From: Flavipsychrobacter sp.
GTDB lineage: Bacteria; Bacteroidota; Bacteroidia; Chitinophagales; Chitinophagaceae
NCBI GenBank assembly: GCA_024508935.1
Contig: JANINW010000036.1
Location: 29,765-93,764, forward strand
DNA: 64,000 nucleotides
Direction of reading: 5' to 3'
Below are positions 31,290-40,299 of the stretch, one piece after another; within the stretch, counting starts at the first letter, position 1; each line of letters starts with the position of its first letter. Made by a program: the position numbers and the translations under genes. A model generated the notes under the pieces. It had not been told where the DNA came from, made no database searches, and was given only the letters and a program-made list of their open reading frames with translations.

Positions 31290-32603
31290 TTAAAAACGGT
31301 ATTGCAATCTGAAAGTGAAAATATTGTCCTTTATGTCAGATGTGAATCCGGCAAGGCCAGTGCTTTCATTCATGATCCAATCGTAATAGAATGTTGCTTT
31401 TACATGCGCGTTCACATAATACACAAAACCGCCACCGGCAGTATTATACCGCACATCGGCAGCAGTAAATCCTTTTGCTGCGGTCAGTTCTTTATCTTTT
31501 ATTTTTTTGTTCGGGTCATACCAGTCATATTTCAGTACGAGCTGCAGGCGGTCGAGGCCTAAATGCTGCAGGTAATAGAAATAAGCACCATCGAATTGGC
31601 GAATATAAAGCGGCGAAGGTGCGTTGGTTGCAGTGACGGGATAAGTGCCCGGTGTTTCAGACGTAGCAGCGGTAGCTGTTTGTTGTCCTCTTATATACTC
31701 TGCACGGAATTCGGTGAAGCCTTTGCGGTTAGGTATCTTCAACTGAAAATCGGCACCATAATATTGACGTGGTGCAATATAGTTTATGTTTGAAGGCACT
31801 GAATCGCCTTTTACAATTGCTTCATTTCCGCTGCCAACTGTTTTGTATATCCAGGCAGACTGGCTGGTGATTCCACCATAATAACCCGAAGCACTGGCAG
31901 ATAAGATCCAGCCCAGTTTTTTGAAAGTGTATGGTTTTAACGACAACCTGCCTATCAGGTCTTTATGGCTATCATATTCCGCTGGTCCTGCCAGGCCCTG
32001 GCCATTGAATACACCGACATCCAGCTTGATGGGTTTTAAAAAATGTTTCTTTTTCCGTGCTTCCAAAGTTACCATCATACCCAGATCACGTTCTGTTTTC
32101 ATCAATATCTGCGACATACGCCCACGTTCCGGCGATTCTCGGTCTGATGAAGACAGATTTGCCTCAAAGCCCATAGGGCGCGCAAACATACCGGCTGTTA
32201 AGGAGAAGAGTTCCAGTTTATTCTCATAAAAGCGTCCCCAGAAATCGCGTATAGCCACCCCTTTTTCAGAACCGTCAAACTGGAAAGCAAATAAAGCCAG
32301 GGGCTGGTTTTTCTCATTGTAATGGGCATAATCTATACGGATACGCCCCCTTCTCAACATAAACCTGTTATTGGAATTGGGCGAAAAATCGCCACCACTG
32401 TAGTTCTTTACACCTTTATCTTCCGCTACCTGGAATTGAGGCTGCATATAGCCCCCAAACCTCAGGCGGTCGAACTTGCCATAAAGCGGGTATAGCCCTT
32501 TACCAATGGAAGTGGTTGTGTCCATCATATCGGTAAGAAAGCGCTGAGCCTGTACCGTTCTTACAAATAACAAGCAAATAGATACAAGTAAAATTTTACG
32601 CAT
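31290..32603 (-). CDS. OprO/OprP-like phosphate-selective porin
   Basis: ATG 32603 gives 437 residues with a signal peptide (about 1-20, ending VQA); the longer frame from 32627 would shift the promoter into the gene. The mature chain matches the Bacteroidota OprO/P porin family: GYMQPQFQVAEDKG near 49, a GGDFSPNSNNRFMLRRGRIR segment near 67-86, FAFQFDGSEKG, and a C-terminal Phe in FTFRLQYRF. It should form a 16-strand outer membrane barrel. Substrate (phosphate or other) is not determined by the sequence. Confidence 0.88.
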   Translation of the reverse strand: MRKILLVSICLLFVRTVQAQRFLTDMMDTTTSIGKGLYPLYGKFDRLRFGGYMQPQFQVAEDKGVKNYSGGDFSPNSNNRFMLRRGRIRIDYAHYNEKNQPLALFAFQFDGSEKGVAIRDFWGRFYENKLELFSLTAGMFARPMGFEANLSSSDRESPERGRMSQILMKTERDLGMMVTLEARKKKHFLKPIKLDVGVFNGQGLAGPAEYDSHKDLIGRLSLKPYTFKKLGWILSASASGYYGGITSQSAWIYKTVGSGNEAIVKGDSVPSNINYIAPRQYYGADFQLKIPNRKGFTEFRAEYIRGQQTATAATSETPGTYPVTATNAPSPLYIRQFDGAYFYYLQHLGLDRLQLVLKYDWYDPNKKIKDKELTAAKGFTAADVRYNTAGGGFVYYVNAHVKATFYYDWIMNESTGLAGFTSDIKDNIFTFRLQYRF

Positions 32604-32624
32604 AAGCCAATCGTAATTTGGCCG

Positions 32625-32655
32625 CAAACCTACAATCCTACATTTTACTTAACAA
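32625..32655 (-). promoter_or_regulatory. Promoter of the porin gene
   Basis: Minus strand: TTG (32653-32655), 20 bases, then TAGGTTTG (32625-32632), a complete Bacteroidota promoter 21 bases before the ATG at 32603. Its position excludes the upstream in-frame start. Confidence 0.65.
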
Positions 32656-32820
32656 TTATATAACCCAGACTTAATGATTTGATAACATTGAGGTTATAAA
32701 TACTATGTATCGCTTAACGAAGCAGATTTGAAACAGAATTGTAAAAAAAACGAATATTTAAAGGGGATGCTTATATATTGATTAAATTGCTGCCGATAAC
32801 ACTGTTACTCCGCACAATAA

Positions 32821-35058
32821 ATGAAAAAAGCATTTTTCGCAACCGGCATGTTGCTATTATGCAGCCTTGCATTTTTTAAGGCCAGGGCAACGCATATCTA
32901 TGGTGGCGAATTATTGTATACCTATATTTCAGGCAATACTTATAAGGTAAACCTGGTGATGTATGGAGATTGCTCGGGTGCTTCGTTCCCGGGCCTCGAT
33001 ACGGCAAAACCGCAGGTCTCATTGTACAATGGCTTTACAAATTCAGGCCCGCCTATCATCCTGGTCAAAGAAGCGGGTTATGGCCAGGAGGTTTCACCTG
33101 TGTGTGATAAAGAAGCAGGTAATACTTCCTGTAAGAACCCTACCAATCCACTGCCGGGCGTAATGAAATATGTTTATTCAAAAACAGTTAATATCTCTAC
33201 CCCATCGGCCGGCTGGCGTTTTGTATTTACGGGCAATATGGGCGGCAATGCTCTTGCCGGCCGCAGTACCGCTATTACCAACATCAGCGGTTCCAACAAT
33301 GGTTCCATTATGTACCTTGAGGCAAGGTTAAATAACCTGAACGGTCATAATTCGTCTCCAAACTATACATCGATACCCACCCCGTATTTTTGTATCAACA
33401 GGCCACAGCAATACAACCAGGGTGCAGTTGACCCCGACAATGATTCGCTGAGTTTTTCATTAACATCTGCGCTTACTGGGCAAACAGGCACCCCAACAAC
33501 AATAGCCTATATACCACCCTATACTGCTACAGCACCCTTGGCGGCAGCACAAAACACATTTAGTTACAATGCCGTTAACGGGCAAATGGGCTTTACACCC
33601 GACCAGGTGCAATCTTCATTAGTTGTAAACAAGGTAGAAGAGTATAAAAATGGTGTGCTGGTAGGCAGCAGTATGCGCGAAATGACCTTTGTTGTTTTGA
33701 ACAACTGCAACAATACCCCACCCCAAAGCGGCCTGGACAAAGCACAAATAACAGGCGGGAAACATGAAGGGAATAATATTGTGAACGTATGCCAGGGCAC
33801 TCCTTTTATCAATATCAATATACCCATTACCGATCCCGAAGGCGACGCAGTTAATGTAGATGCACCGAGTATCCCCACAGGGTCCTCACTGAATGTGGCA
33901 AATAATAACACGCCGACCCCAACAGTGATATTTAGCTGGAATACTTCCAACATTCCCCTGGGCACTTATAATTTTTACATCAACTATAAGGATAACGGCT
34001 GCCCCCTTACCAGTAATCAGACAACGGCTTACACCATACGAATAGTGCAGCCACCCTCGCTCACATACGAACCGGTTTATGGCACAGGATGTTATCATAA
34101 ACAATTTCTGCACCTTAAAGTTACCAACGGCGTATTACCTTACGCTGTAACTATCAAGAGAGACGGCATAACGATAAGTAATCACCTGGATACTACAGGC
34201 ATTATAAAAGACAGCCTGGTAGCCGGGAACTACACGGCATATATCACTTCCCCTAACCTTTCTGAATGTGTAACTTCTTTTGACTTTACCGTGGTAGATA
34301 GCGGTACCTATCCCGTTAAGCCATTTTTCATTCCGCCTCATTACTGTGTAAATGAGCTTGCTCCTGCGTTAACAGTAAGAACAGCAAACGATGCCATCCT
34401 GCATTGGTTTACTACTGAAGGTACTCCATTAGCAGTTGCGCCAACATTCGACACAAAACAACCACAGGTTTTCTACTGGCTGGTAAGCCAGCAATACAAG
34501 GTCTGTGAATCATTGACTGATACGGTAAAAGTATATGTGCATGAGAACCCTGACGTACACATACTGAACCAGCCGGAAAAGTTATGTATGGGGGATAGAA
34601 TATACCTTAGAGCTATAGGGGCGGAAAGCTATCATTGGGAGCCACAAGATAAGGTGGATATCGGGGCGGACAGTTCTTATTCCAGCCGTGTGATGGAACC
34701 CACAATGTATGTGCTCACCAGCACTAATGGCTATGGCTGCCACGATACCGATTATGTTTTGTACGACCAGATAGAACAATGCTGCCGGTTCTTCTACCCT
34801 ACTGCATTTACCCCTAATATGGATGGTAAAAATGATGGTTTCAGGGTACGCATGTATGGCAACCCCGAATCTTACCGCCTGACCATTTATAACCGTTGGG
34901 GACAAGTTGTGTTTACCACAGATGACCCAAATAAATACTGGGATGGTAATTTTGGTGGCCGCTCCTGCGATCCCGGTGTATACTTTTATAAAGTGCAGGG
35001 CAAATGCCTCACCGGGCATATAGAAGAAGCTAAGGGCGAAATATCTTTGCTCAGGTAG
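32821..35058 (+). CDS. Large T9SS-secreted cell-surface protein with CHU_C (type B) sorting domain
   Basis: The 745-residue protein has a signal peptide (1-23, ending ARA), the N-terminal THIYGGELLYTY start shared by Bacteroidota surface proteins, a middle with several beta-sandwich (cadherin/PKD-like) units rich in Cys pairs and a C-terminal gliding-motility-associated domain with YPTAFTPNMDGKNDGF near 659-674, YNRWGQVVF near 692 and the WDGNFGG and GVYFYKV marks. The last domain targets it to the type IX secretion system. It is probably an adhesin. No neighbour shares its function. Confidence 0.88.
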   Translation: MKKAFFATGMLLLCSLAFFKARATHIYGGELLYTYISGNTYKVNLVMYGDCSGASFPGLDTAKPQVSLYNGFTNSGPPIILVKEAGYGQEVSPVCDKEAGNTSCKNPTNPLPGVMKYVYSKTVNISTPSAGWRFVFTGNMGGNALAGRSTAITNISGSNNGSIMYLEARLNNLNGHNSSPNYTSIPTPYFCINRPQQYNQGAVDPDNDSLSFSLTSALTGQTGTPTTIAYIPPYTATAPLAAAQNTFSYNAVNGQMGFTPDQVQSSLVVNKVEEYKNGVLVGSSMREMTFVVLNNCNNTPPQSGLDKAQITGGKHEGNNIVNVCQGTPFININIPITDPEGDAVNVDAPSIPTGSSLNVANNNTPTPTVIFSWNTSNIPLGTYNFYINYKDNGCPLTSNQTTAYTIRIVQPPSLTYEPVYGTGCYHKQFLHLKVTNGVLPYAVTIKRDGITISNHLDTTGIIKDSLVAGNYTAYITSPNLSECVTSFDFTVVDSGTYPVKPFFIPPHYCVNELAPALTVRTANDAILHWFTTEGTPLAVAPTFDTKQPQVFYWLVSQQYKVCESLTDTVKVYVHENPDVHILNQPEKLCMGDRIYLRAIGAESYHWEPQDKVDIGADSSYSSRVMEPTMYVLTSTNGYGCHDTDYVLYDQIEQCCRFFYPTAFTPNMDGKNDGFRVRMYGNPESYRLTIYNRWGQVVFTTDDPNKYWDGNFGGRSCDPGVYFYKVQGKCLTGHIEEAKGEISLLR

Positions 35059-35067
35059 AGGGTATCA

Positions 35068-36168
35068 TTATTCCCACTTGAACACCCTGCCCGCAATAAA
35101 ATACAGGATTACACCCCAAATTAATAACGCCAGTATATCCCAGCGTACTGTCCAGAGATTAGCGCCATCAAAAGCTATATTCCGCATAGCGTCATTCAAA
35201 AAACTAAGCGGGAATGCCCTGCATATAGGTTGCAGCCATTTAGGGAAATTATCTATAGAAAAGAAGGTGCCGGCAAGCAGGAACTGCGGCAGTGTTATAA
35301 GGTTGGAAAAAGGAGGTATGGTAGCCTCGCTCTTGGCCACACCACTTACTATAAAGCCAAAGCCCATGAATACCATTATACCTACCATACACAAAACCAG
35401 CAATTCTGCGAATGTTATCCAACCATTCACCAACGTATAGCCAAATGCAAAATGGCCCAGACTGATAATGATGATGGCGCTTACCAATTGGAATACCATG
35501 CGTGCTACCCCTTCACTGATAACAATTACTTCGCGCCTTACAGGGGTTGCGAAAAAGCGTTTCAACACCAATGTCTGCCTTAAGTTGAAGAATACGAACG
35601 CAGTACCAAAAACACTACCTGCCAGCAATGAAAAACCTAACTGCCCGGGCAACAGAAAATCGATGATCTTATATTCCCGTACCGATTCTTCATGTACATC
35701 AATTGAAGCAAGCTTTTCTGTACGTTCCTGTATCTCCGGGTCCATGTTTTGTACTACACCGGCTAATACGCCTTTCAACTGCGGTACTTTGTCCATTTGA
35801 GAAGAGGCTGCTCGCAGCACTATGCTATACCTGGGTCTCGTACTATCTGCTTGTTCTTTTATAGCTATCGTGGCCACAATATCTCCTTCCTTCAGAGCAT
35901 TACTGATCTTAGTGCTATCGTGCCCGCCCTTCCATTTCAATACGGGTATATTATGCAGTATGCTGTACAATTGGTTGGATGTATCACTGCCAGGTTCGGT
36001 GGCTACACTAATGCTGAAACCCCTGCTACCGCCCAGGAAACCAAAAACAATGATAAATATAAGCGGGAAAGCTATACCAAATATTACTGCTGAAGGACTC
36101 CTGAGTATGGATTGCAGGCTGGCTTTTACCAGTGCGCGCATTGCCCGTGCATTACTATATGATGCCAT
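35068..36168 (-). CDS. ABC-2 type transporter permease
   Basis: ATG 36168 (366 residues) is supported by TATCTTTG five bases upstream. The protein has an N-terminal membrane segment (about 27-46), a large periplasmic domain (about 47-165) and a C-terminal block of five or six membrane segments (FGTAFVFFNLRQTLVLKRFFATP, cut, near 190-210; ARMVFQLVSAIIIISLG; LVLCMVGIMVFMGFGF), with the ABC-2 motif PPFSNLITLPQFLLAGTFFS near 285-304. It should export a lipid or drug with an ATPase encoded elsewhere; none is adjacent. Confidence 0.88.
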   Translation of the reverse strand: MASYSNARAMRALVKASLQSILRSPSAVIFGIAFPLIFIIVFGFLGGSRGFSISVATEPGSDTSNQLYSILHNIPVLKWKGGHDSTKISNALKEGDIVATIAIKEQADSTRPRYSIVLRAASSQMDKVPQLKGVLAGVVQNMDPEIQERTEKLASIDVHEESVREYKIIDFLLPGQLGFSLLAGSVFGTAFVFFNLRQTLVLKRFFATPVRREVIVISEGVARMVFQLVSAIIIISLGHFAFGYTLVNGWITFAELLVLCMVGIMVFMGFGFIVSGVAKSEATIPPFSNLITLPQFLLAGTFFSIDNFPKWLQPICRAFPLSFLNDAMRNIAFDGANLWTVRWDILALLIWGVILYFIAGRVFKWE

Positions 36169-36173
36169 GGGTA

Positions 36174-36181
36174 CAAAGATA
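36174..36181 (-). promoter_or_regulatory. Promoter -7 element for the ABC-2 permease
   Basis: TATCTTTG on the minus strand stands five bases before the ATG at 36168. The leader would be nearly absent. No good -33 element is visible. Confidence 0.4.
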
Positions 36182-36285
36182 TAGATGCCCCCGCTCAATT
36201 TTCATACTATATCGCAGCATAAATGCTTGTTAAAAAAAACTACTATAAGTCTGTATGTTTCTTTATAATGTAAATTACAGTGTTG

Positions 36286-37563
36286 ATGATGAGAAAGACC
36301 ATACTACACTACGCCAGCCTGTTCCTGCTCTGTTTTGCCACCCTGCCGCAAACCTTTGCTGCCAAAATATTCATACCGATGGATGCTGATAATCAGGGCA
36401 ACCATCTGAAAGCTTATGGCGTAGCATATGCAGCACTTACTAAAGGACTAGAGGTGGATTGGCTGCTGAACTACCAGGGTGGTAGCTTCGGGCTTGACCA
36501 GGTTGAAAGCATTGAACGGCTTTGCAAACTGCGGGGTGTAGACTACCAGGTGATGAGCGACGCGCAGTATGCAGGCGTAATCACCAAGATCATGAACCCG
36601 GATTTTAACGGAGATATCATTAAACTGGAAAAACCGCCGCGCATAGCCGTTTACACGCCCGATAATAAACAACCATGGGACGATGCGGTGACTTTGGTGC
36701 TGACTTATGCTGAAATACCCTATGACAAGATATATGATGACGAAGTATTGTCGGACAAGCTGCATGATTACGACTGGCTGCACCTGCACCACGAAGATTT
36801 TACAGGCCAGTACAGCAAATTCTGGCAGCCATACCGTAATACCAACTGGTATCAGGAAGATGTACGCTTAAGCGAAGCAATGGCAAAAAAACATGGCTTC
36901 AAAAAAGTATCCCAACTAAAGCTGGCCGTAGCAAAAAAAATAAGGGACTTTGTTGCTGGGGGCGGTTACCTGTTTGCCATGTGCTCCGCTACAGACAGTT
37001 ATGATATAGCCCTTGCAGCACAAAACACTGATATATGCGACGTGCCTTTCGATGGCGATCCTGTAGCACCTGATGCCCAGCAAAAACTGGATTATTCGCA
37101 AGACTTTGCATTTAAGGATTATATCCTCCATACCAACCCGTACGACAATGAGTATTCTAACATTGATAATACCCATTTGCGGCAGGTACCTATGGAAAAT
37201 GATTACTTCACACTATTTACTTTTTCCGCTAAGTTTGACCCTGTCCCCACGATGCTTTGCCAGAACCATACTACAACTATCAAAGGGTTTATGGGGCTTA
37301 CCACTTCCTTTAGGAAGGAAACTTTAAAGACGAATGTGTTAGTGATGGGCGATTATAAGCCGGCAAATGAGGCTAAATACATACACGGAGAATACGGCAA
37401 GGGCACCTGGACTTTTTATGGCGGCCACGACCCGGAAGATTACCAGCATGTGATAGGCGATCCGCCGACAGAACTTAGTACACACCCTACCTCACCAGGC
37501 TATCGCCTGATATTGAATAACATTCTCTTTCCTGCAGCGAAGAAAAAGCCAAGAAAAACCTAA
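36286..37563 (+). CDS. Conserved secreted protein of unknown function (glutamine-amidotransferase-like fold suggested)
   Basis: The 425-residue protein (ATG 36286; 36289 also possible) has a signal peptide (ending FAA). Relatives in Bacteroidota are sometimes labelled asparagine synthetase B, but there is no N-terminal Cys, PP-loop or glutaminase domain, so that label is not supported. Visible marks are AKIFIPMDADNQGNHLKAYG at the mature start, RIAVYTPDNKQPWDDAV near 123 and VAGGGYLFAMCSATDSYDIALAA near 226-248 (cut here), which recalls the fold of class I amidotransferase-like proteins. The C-terminus is basic. It abuts the MmcQ gene end-to-end. Confidence 0.72.
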   Translation: MMRKTILHYASLFLLCFATLPQTFAAKIFIPMDADNQGNHLKAYGVAYAALTKGLEVDWLLNYQGGSFGLDQVESIERLCKLRGVDYQVMSDAQYAGVITKIMNPDFNGDIIKLEKPPRIAVYTPDNKQPWDDAVTLVLTYAEIPYDKIYDDEVLSDKLHDYDWLHLHHEDFTGQYSKFWQPYRNTNWYQEDVRLSEAMAKKHGFKKVSQLKLAVAKKIRDFVAGGGYLFAMCSATDSYDIALAAQNTDICDVPFDGDPVAPDAQQKLDYSQDFAFKDYILHTNPYDNEYSNIDNTHLRQVPMENDYFTLFTFSAKFDPVPTMLCQNHTTTIKGFMGLTTSFRKETLKTNVLVMGDYKPANEAKYIHGEYGKGTWTFYGGHDPEDYQHVIGDPPTELSTHPTSPGYRLILNNILFPAAKKKPRKT

Positions 37564-37901
37564 TCAAGCTTTTCCCTTACCTTCTTAGGCAACTTAGCTT
37601 TTATAAGTTCATAGGACTGACGGAGATAATGTTCCCATTCTTTAGGACGCAGGGCATTTCTTTTGTTGATGGCTATCCATTTATTATGCGCCATGTAAGG
37701 TGCAGGGATAATACCTTCTCTTTCTGTCAGCTCTGCAAAATCTTCTTCGGTAACCTTGAAAGACACATTGGTACCATCGTGCATACCCGTTATACAAAAC
37801 ATCTTTTCCGCCACCATAAAACAAAGATGGTCTTCCCATTTAATACCTTCATGTGCTCCGGGCAAGCCAAGGCAGAAGGAACGCAATTTCTCCGTGGTCA
37901 T
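37560..37901 (-). CDS. MmcQ/YjbR family protein
   Basis: The 113-residue protein matches the MmcQ/YjbR-like DNA-binding fold: LRSFCLGLPGAHEGIKWEDH near 6-25, CFMVAEKMFCI, VSFKVTEEDFAELTEREGIIPAPYMAHNKW (cut) near 46-73 and the C-terminal LRQSYELIKAKLPKKVREKL. Members have a winged, YjbR-like domain, with DNA-binding proposed but unproven. It lies on the minus strand and its stop overlaps the stop of the secreted gene by four bases. It stands alone. Confidence 0.85.
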   Translation of the reverse strand: MTTEKLRSFCLGLPGAHEGIKWEDHLCFMVAEKMFCITGMHDGTNVSFKVTEEDFAELTEREGIIPAPYMAHNKWIAINKRNALRPKEWEHYLRQSYELIKAKLPKKVREKLD

Positions 37902-37946
37902 TCCATAAAGTTATGGAAATAGCCTGCAAAGAAATACACACATTCA

Positions 37947-39485
37947 TTATCGCACTATTACAAACCCTTTGGCAATGCTACCCTGCAACCCGCCTGCGTG
38001 TAACCAATAACGCCCGGCCGGTAGCGTGCTGATGTCTACTGTACTATGATAAACAGAACTGTTGCTTGTTTGCCATTGCATAACGATATGTCCTGCGGCA
38101 TCAACAATGCTTATCTTATAAGATGCAGGCGAAGTATTGTTTATGCCGATATTGAGTTTGCTGGTAGCAGGTACAGGATAAAGTTCTAAACTACTTGCTG
38201 CCGATACATGCTGTACATTATTTGTAATCGGTGGCTTTACGCCCGATTTGAAACGCGCCATCGCTATCTTGTATCCGCTTGTGGTATTATAGTAACCACC
38301 TATTACTACATGGTTGCTATCATCTATAGCCATAGAGGTAACATTGTCGTAGCTACTGTTGACTGTAATTGTAACCAAACCCGAATCGCCAATGGTCGTA
38401 TCAAGTACTCCCATGCTACTGAATTTTGCCCATGCATACATATTATTCCCCGTAGTGCGGGCTGACATAATGATGTCTCCATTGCTGAGCGTATCTATAC
38501 GGTTGGTTGCATCGAACGTTTTAAAGCTGCGTGCGCTGATTCCGTTCACGCCAAAACTGTTGTCGACAGCACCATTGCTATTAAGGCGCAACAACAGGTT
38601 GTAATTGCCCTGGCTATGCGCCCCGATTACTATTTTTTGCCCGCTACCCTGTATCAAAACAGAGTAACCATATACATCCGTACCTATAGGCATCAATACT
38701 TGGCCATTAGTACCAAAGGCGTTGTCAAGATGGCCGCTGGTATCATAGCGCAGTGCCGCCAGTTGCCAATGGCTGCCATCATAAGTGTCACCTACGTGTA
38801 CTACCTTGCCATCGGCCTGTATAGCAGCGGCATAGGCGTTGTCGTCTTTAGGGCCTATATCTGTTACAGTAATACCGTTAGTACCGTAGCTGGCATCCAG
38901 CACGCCATTGGCAGTGTAGCGCATCACGATGAATTTCATATCCGTGCCGCCATTATTAGTGCATCCCGCCAATATGATCTTACCATCCGGTTGCAGTAAC
39001 ACATTGCGGCCGTATGTATTGTTAGTGCCTGTAGTTACCTGTGTTACTGCACGGCCATTCACGCCAAAACTGCTGTCTACCTTGCCTATAGCAGTAAAGC
39101 GCACCAGCTTCATACGGTAGCCTTGTCCATCGTAATAATCCCCGCATACTATGATCCGGCCATCGGGCTGACGTATTGCGCCATATACTGCCATATAGGT
39201 TGTGTCCAGGTCTATACCTGTACCATTATTGCCAAAACTGTTATCTACTGAACCATCAGCATTAAAGCGGGTAAGATGGAAGTGCGTACGCCCGTTCTCA
39301 AGGTAAGTACCGGCAGCCAGCAATTTGTTACCCGGAAGTGCCAGCAATTTCATACAAGTGGCACCCGAATCTATCAACACATTTACAATACCATTGGTGC
39401 CGAAGCTGCTATCGGGTGTGCCGGGCTGGCCATAGCTATTTATAAACAGAACGATTAACGTTGATACAAGTAAAAGCTTTTTCAT
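37947..39485 (-). CDS. Secreted delta-60 repeat protein with T9SS type A sorting domain
   Basis: ATG 39485 gives 512 residues with a signal peptide (about 1-20). Seven delta-60-like repeats of the kind DxxFGxNG follow (for example PDSSFGTNG near 24, VDNSFGNNG, VDSSFGVNG, LDASYGTNG, LDNAFGTNG, VDNSFGVNG, LDTTIGDSG), each spaced about 55-60 residues, forming a beta-propeller-like surface protein. The C-terminus (about 430-512; LELYPVPATSKLNIGI, PAGRYWLHAGG) is a type A sorting domain for the type IX secretion system. Role is probably adhesion or binding, unknown target. Confidence 0.88.
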   Translation of the reverse strand: MKKLLLVSTLIVLFINSYGQPGTPDSSFGTNGIVNVLIDSGATCMKLLALPGNKLLAAGTYLENGRTHFHLTRFNADGSVDNSFGNNGTGIDLDTTYMAVYGAIRQPDGRIIVCGDYYDGQGYRMKLVRFTAIGKVDSSFGVNGRAVTQVTTGTNNTYGRNVLLQPDGKIILAGCTNNGGTDMKFIVMRYTANGVLDASYGTNGITVTDIGPKDDNAYAAAIQADGKVVHVGDTYDGSHWQLAALRYDTSGHLDNAFGTNGQVLMPIGTDVYGYSVLIQGSGQKIVIGAHSQGNYNLLLRLNSNGAVDNSFGVNGISARSFKTFDATNRIDTLSNGDIIMSARTTGNNMYAWAKFSSMGVLDTTIGDSGLVTITVNSSYDNVTSMAIDDSNHVVIGGYYNTTSGYKIAMARFKSGVKPPITNNVQHVSAASSLELYPVPATSKLNIGINNTSPASYKISIVDAAGHIVMQWQTSNSSVYHSTVDISTLPAGRYWLHAGGLQGSIAKGFVIVR

Positions 39486-39650
39486 AGTCGGAAGTTTTAA
39501 TATAGAAGTATGAAAATAGGCTGTCTGTGCCGGGCAGGAAATAATCAATTTGTATTAGAAGGGGATTAGGAACAACAGATTGCAAAGGCTTTAAAAACAT
39601 TTTAATCTTCGTTTGCCGGCCTTTTAACTTATTTAAAACAGAAGCAGAAA

Positions 39651-39658
39651 TAAATTTG
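39651..39658 (+). promoter_or_regulatory. Promoter -7 element for the secreted orphan
   Basis: TAAATTTG lies 52 bases before the ATG at 39711; no clear -33 TTG. The leader would be about 46 bases. Confidence 0.35.
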
Positions 39659-39710
39659 TGCCTGAAGAAATAGCATTGTATTCTTTTAATTAAAAACTAA
39701 CAGACGTACG

Positions 39711-40232
39711 ATGAAGCGTATAACTTTTGCCCTGGCAGCGGTTATGCTGCCTTTCTTAAGCTACTCTTACCAGGAGGTTCCGTTAGGAACAAAAACAATG
39801 AAAATAGCCCGTAATGCCGCAGACCCAAGGTCTAAATTCATGCGCATAGATATACCACCCAATGCACTAAGGGTCATTTATCACATATCCGTAAGCAACA
39901 CAACCGTTCCCAAACCGATAGGTTTGTACGACCAGGTAGAAGATATATTGACCGGGCCTGCAGTTGATTATCTTATACCCTACCTTGTTGAAAGCAAAAA
40001 AAGTAATGCATATATTGACTTTCAAATTTTTGAGAATAGAACCTGCGCCTGGGAGTTTTACAATGGACGTAATGAATGCATCCCTTCAGAAAAGCACCGG
40101 CGGTCTCGCGGAGGCGTTTACCAAATGCCATGGGTACCCGGCAATTACGGCCGCTATTTTATTTGCTTCGACAATCCTGAATCGGAAACAGACTGCTATG
40201 TTACTGCCGAGGCTGTGGCTATAGTGCAGTAA
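39711..40232 (+). CDS. Secreted orphan, 173 residues
   Basis: A signal peptide (about 1-19, ending SYS) is followed by a 150-residue domain that I do not recognise. Visible features are VPLGTKTMKIAR near 23, DIPPNALRVIYHISVSN near 48, a Cys pair (CAWEFYNGRNEC near 112-123) and two further Cys (FICFDNPESETDC near 150). The four cysteines suggest disulfides in an extracytoplasmic domain. It is followed by a strong bidirectional hairpin. Confidence 0.7.
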   Translation: MKRITFALAAVMLPFLSYSYQEVPLGTKTMKIARNAADPRSKFMRIDIPPNALRVIYHISVSNTTVPKPIGLYDQVEDILTGPAVDYLIPYLVESKKSNAYIDFQIFENRTCAWEFYNGRNECIPSEKHRRSRGGVYQMPWVPGNYGRYFICFDNPESETDCYVTAEAVAIVQ

Positions 40233-40256
40233 AACAAATGCAAGCAGTCATTATAA

Positions 40257-40288
40257 AATCTGCAGGGCAATGTATTACCCTGCAGATT
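40257..40288. terminator. Bidirectional hairpin between convergent genes
   Basis: An 11-base inverted repeat AATCTGCAGGG / CCCTGCAGATT with a ten-base loop lies between the secreted orphan and the convergent TonB receptor gene. Confidence 0.7.
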
Positions 40289-40299
40289 AACCACTATTC

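Noticed and set aside
35068-36168. Partner of the ABC ATPase at the left edge
   Set aside because: The genes are 35 kb apart with no shared context; both belong to large paralogous families.
36286-37563. Asparagine synthetase B
   Set aside because: No N-terminal nucleophile Cys, no glutaminase or PP-loop domain, and a signal peptide is present.
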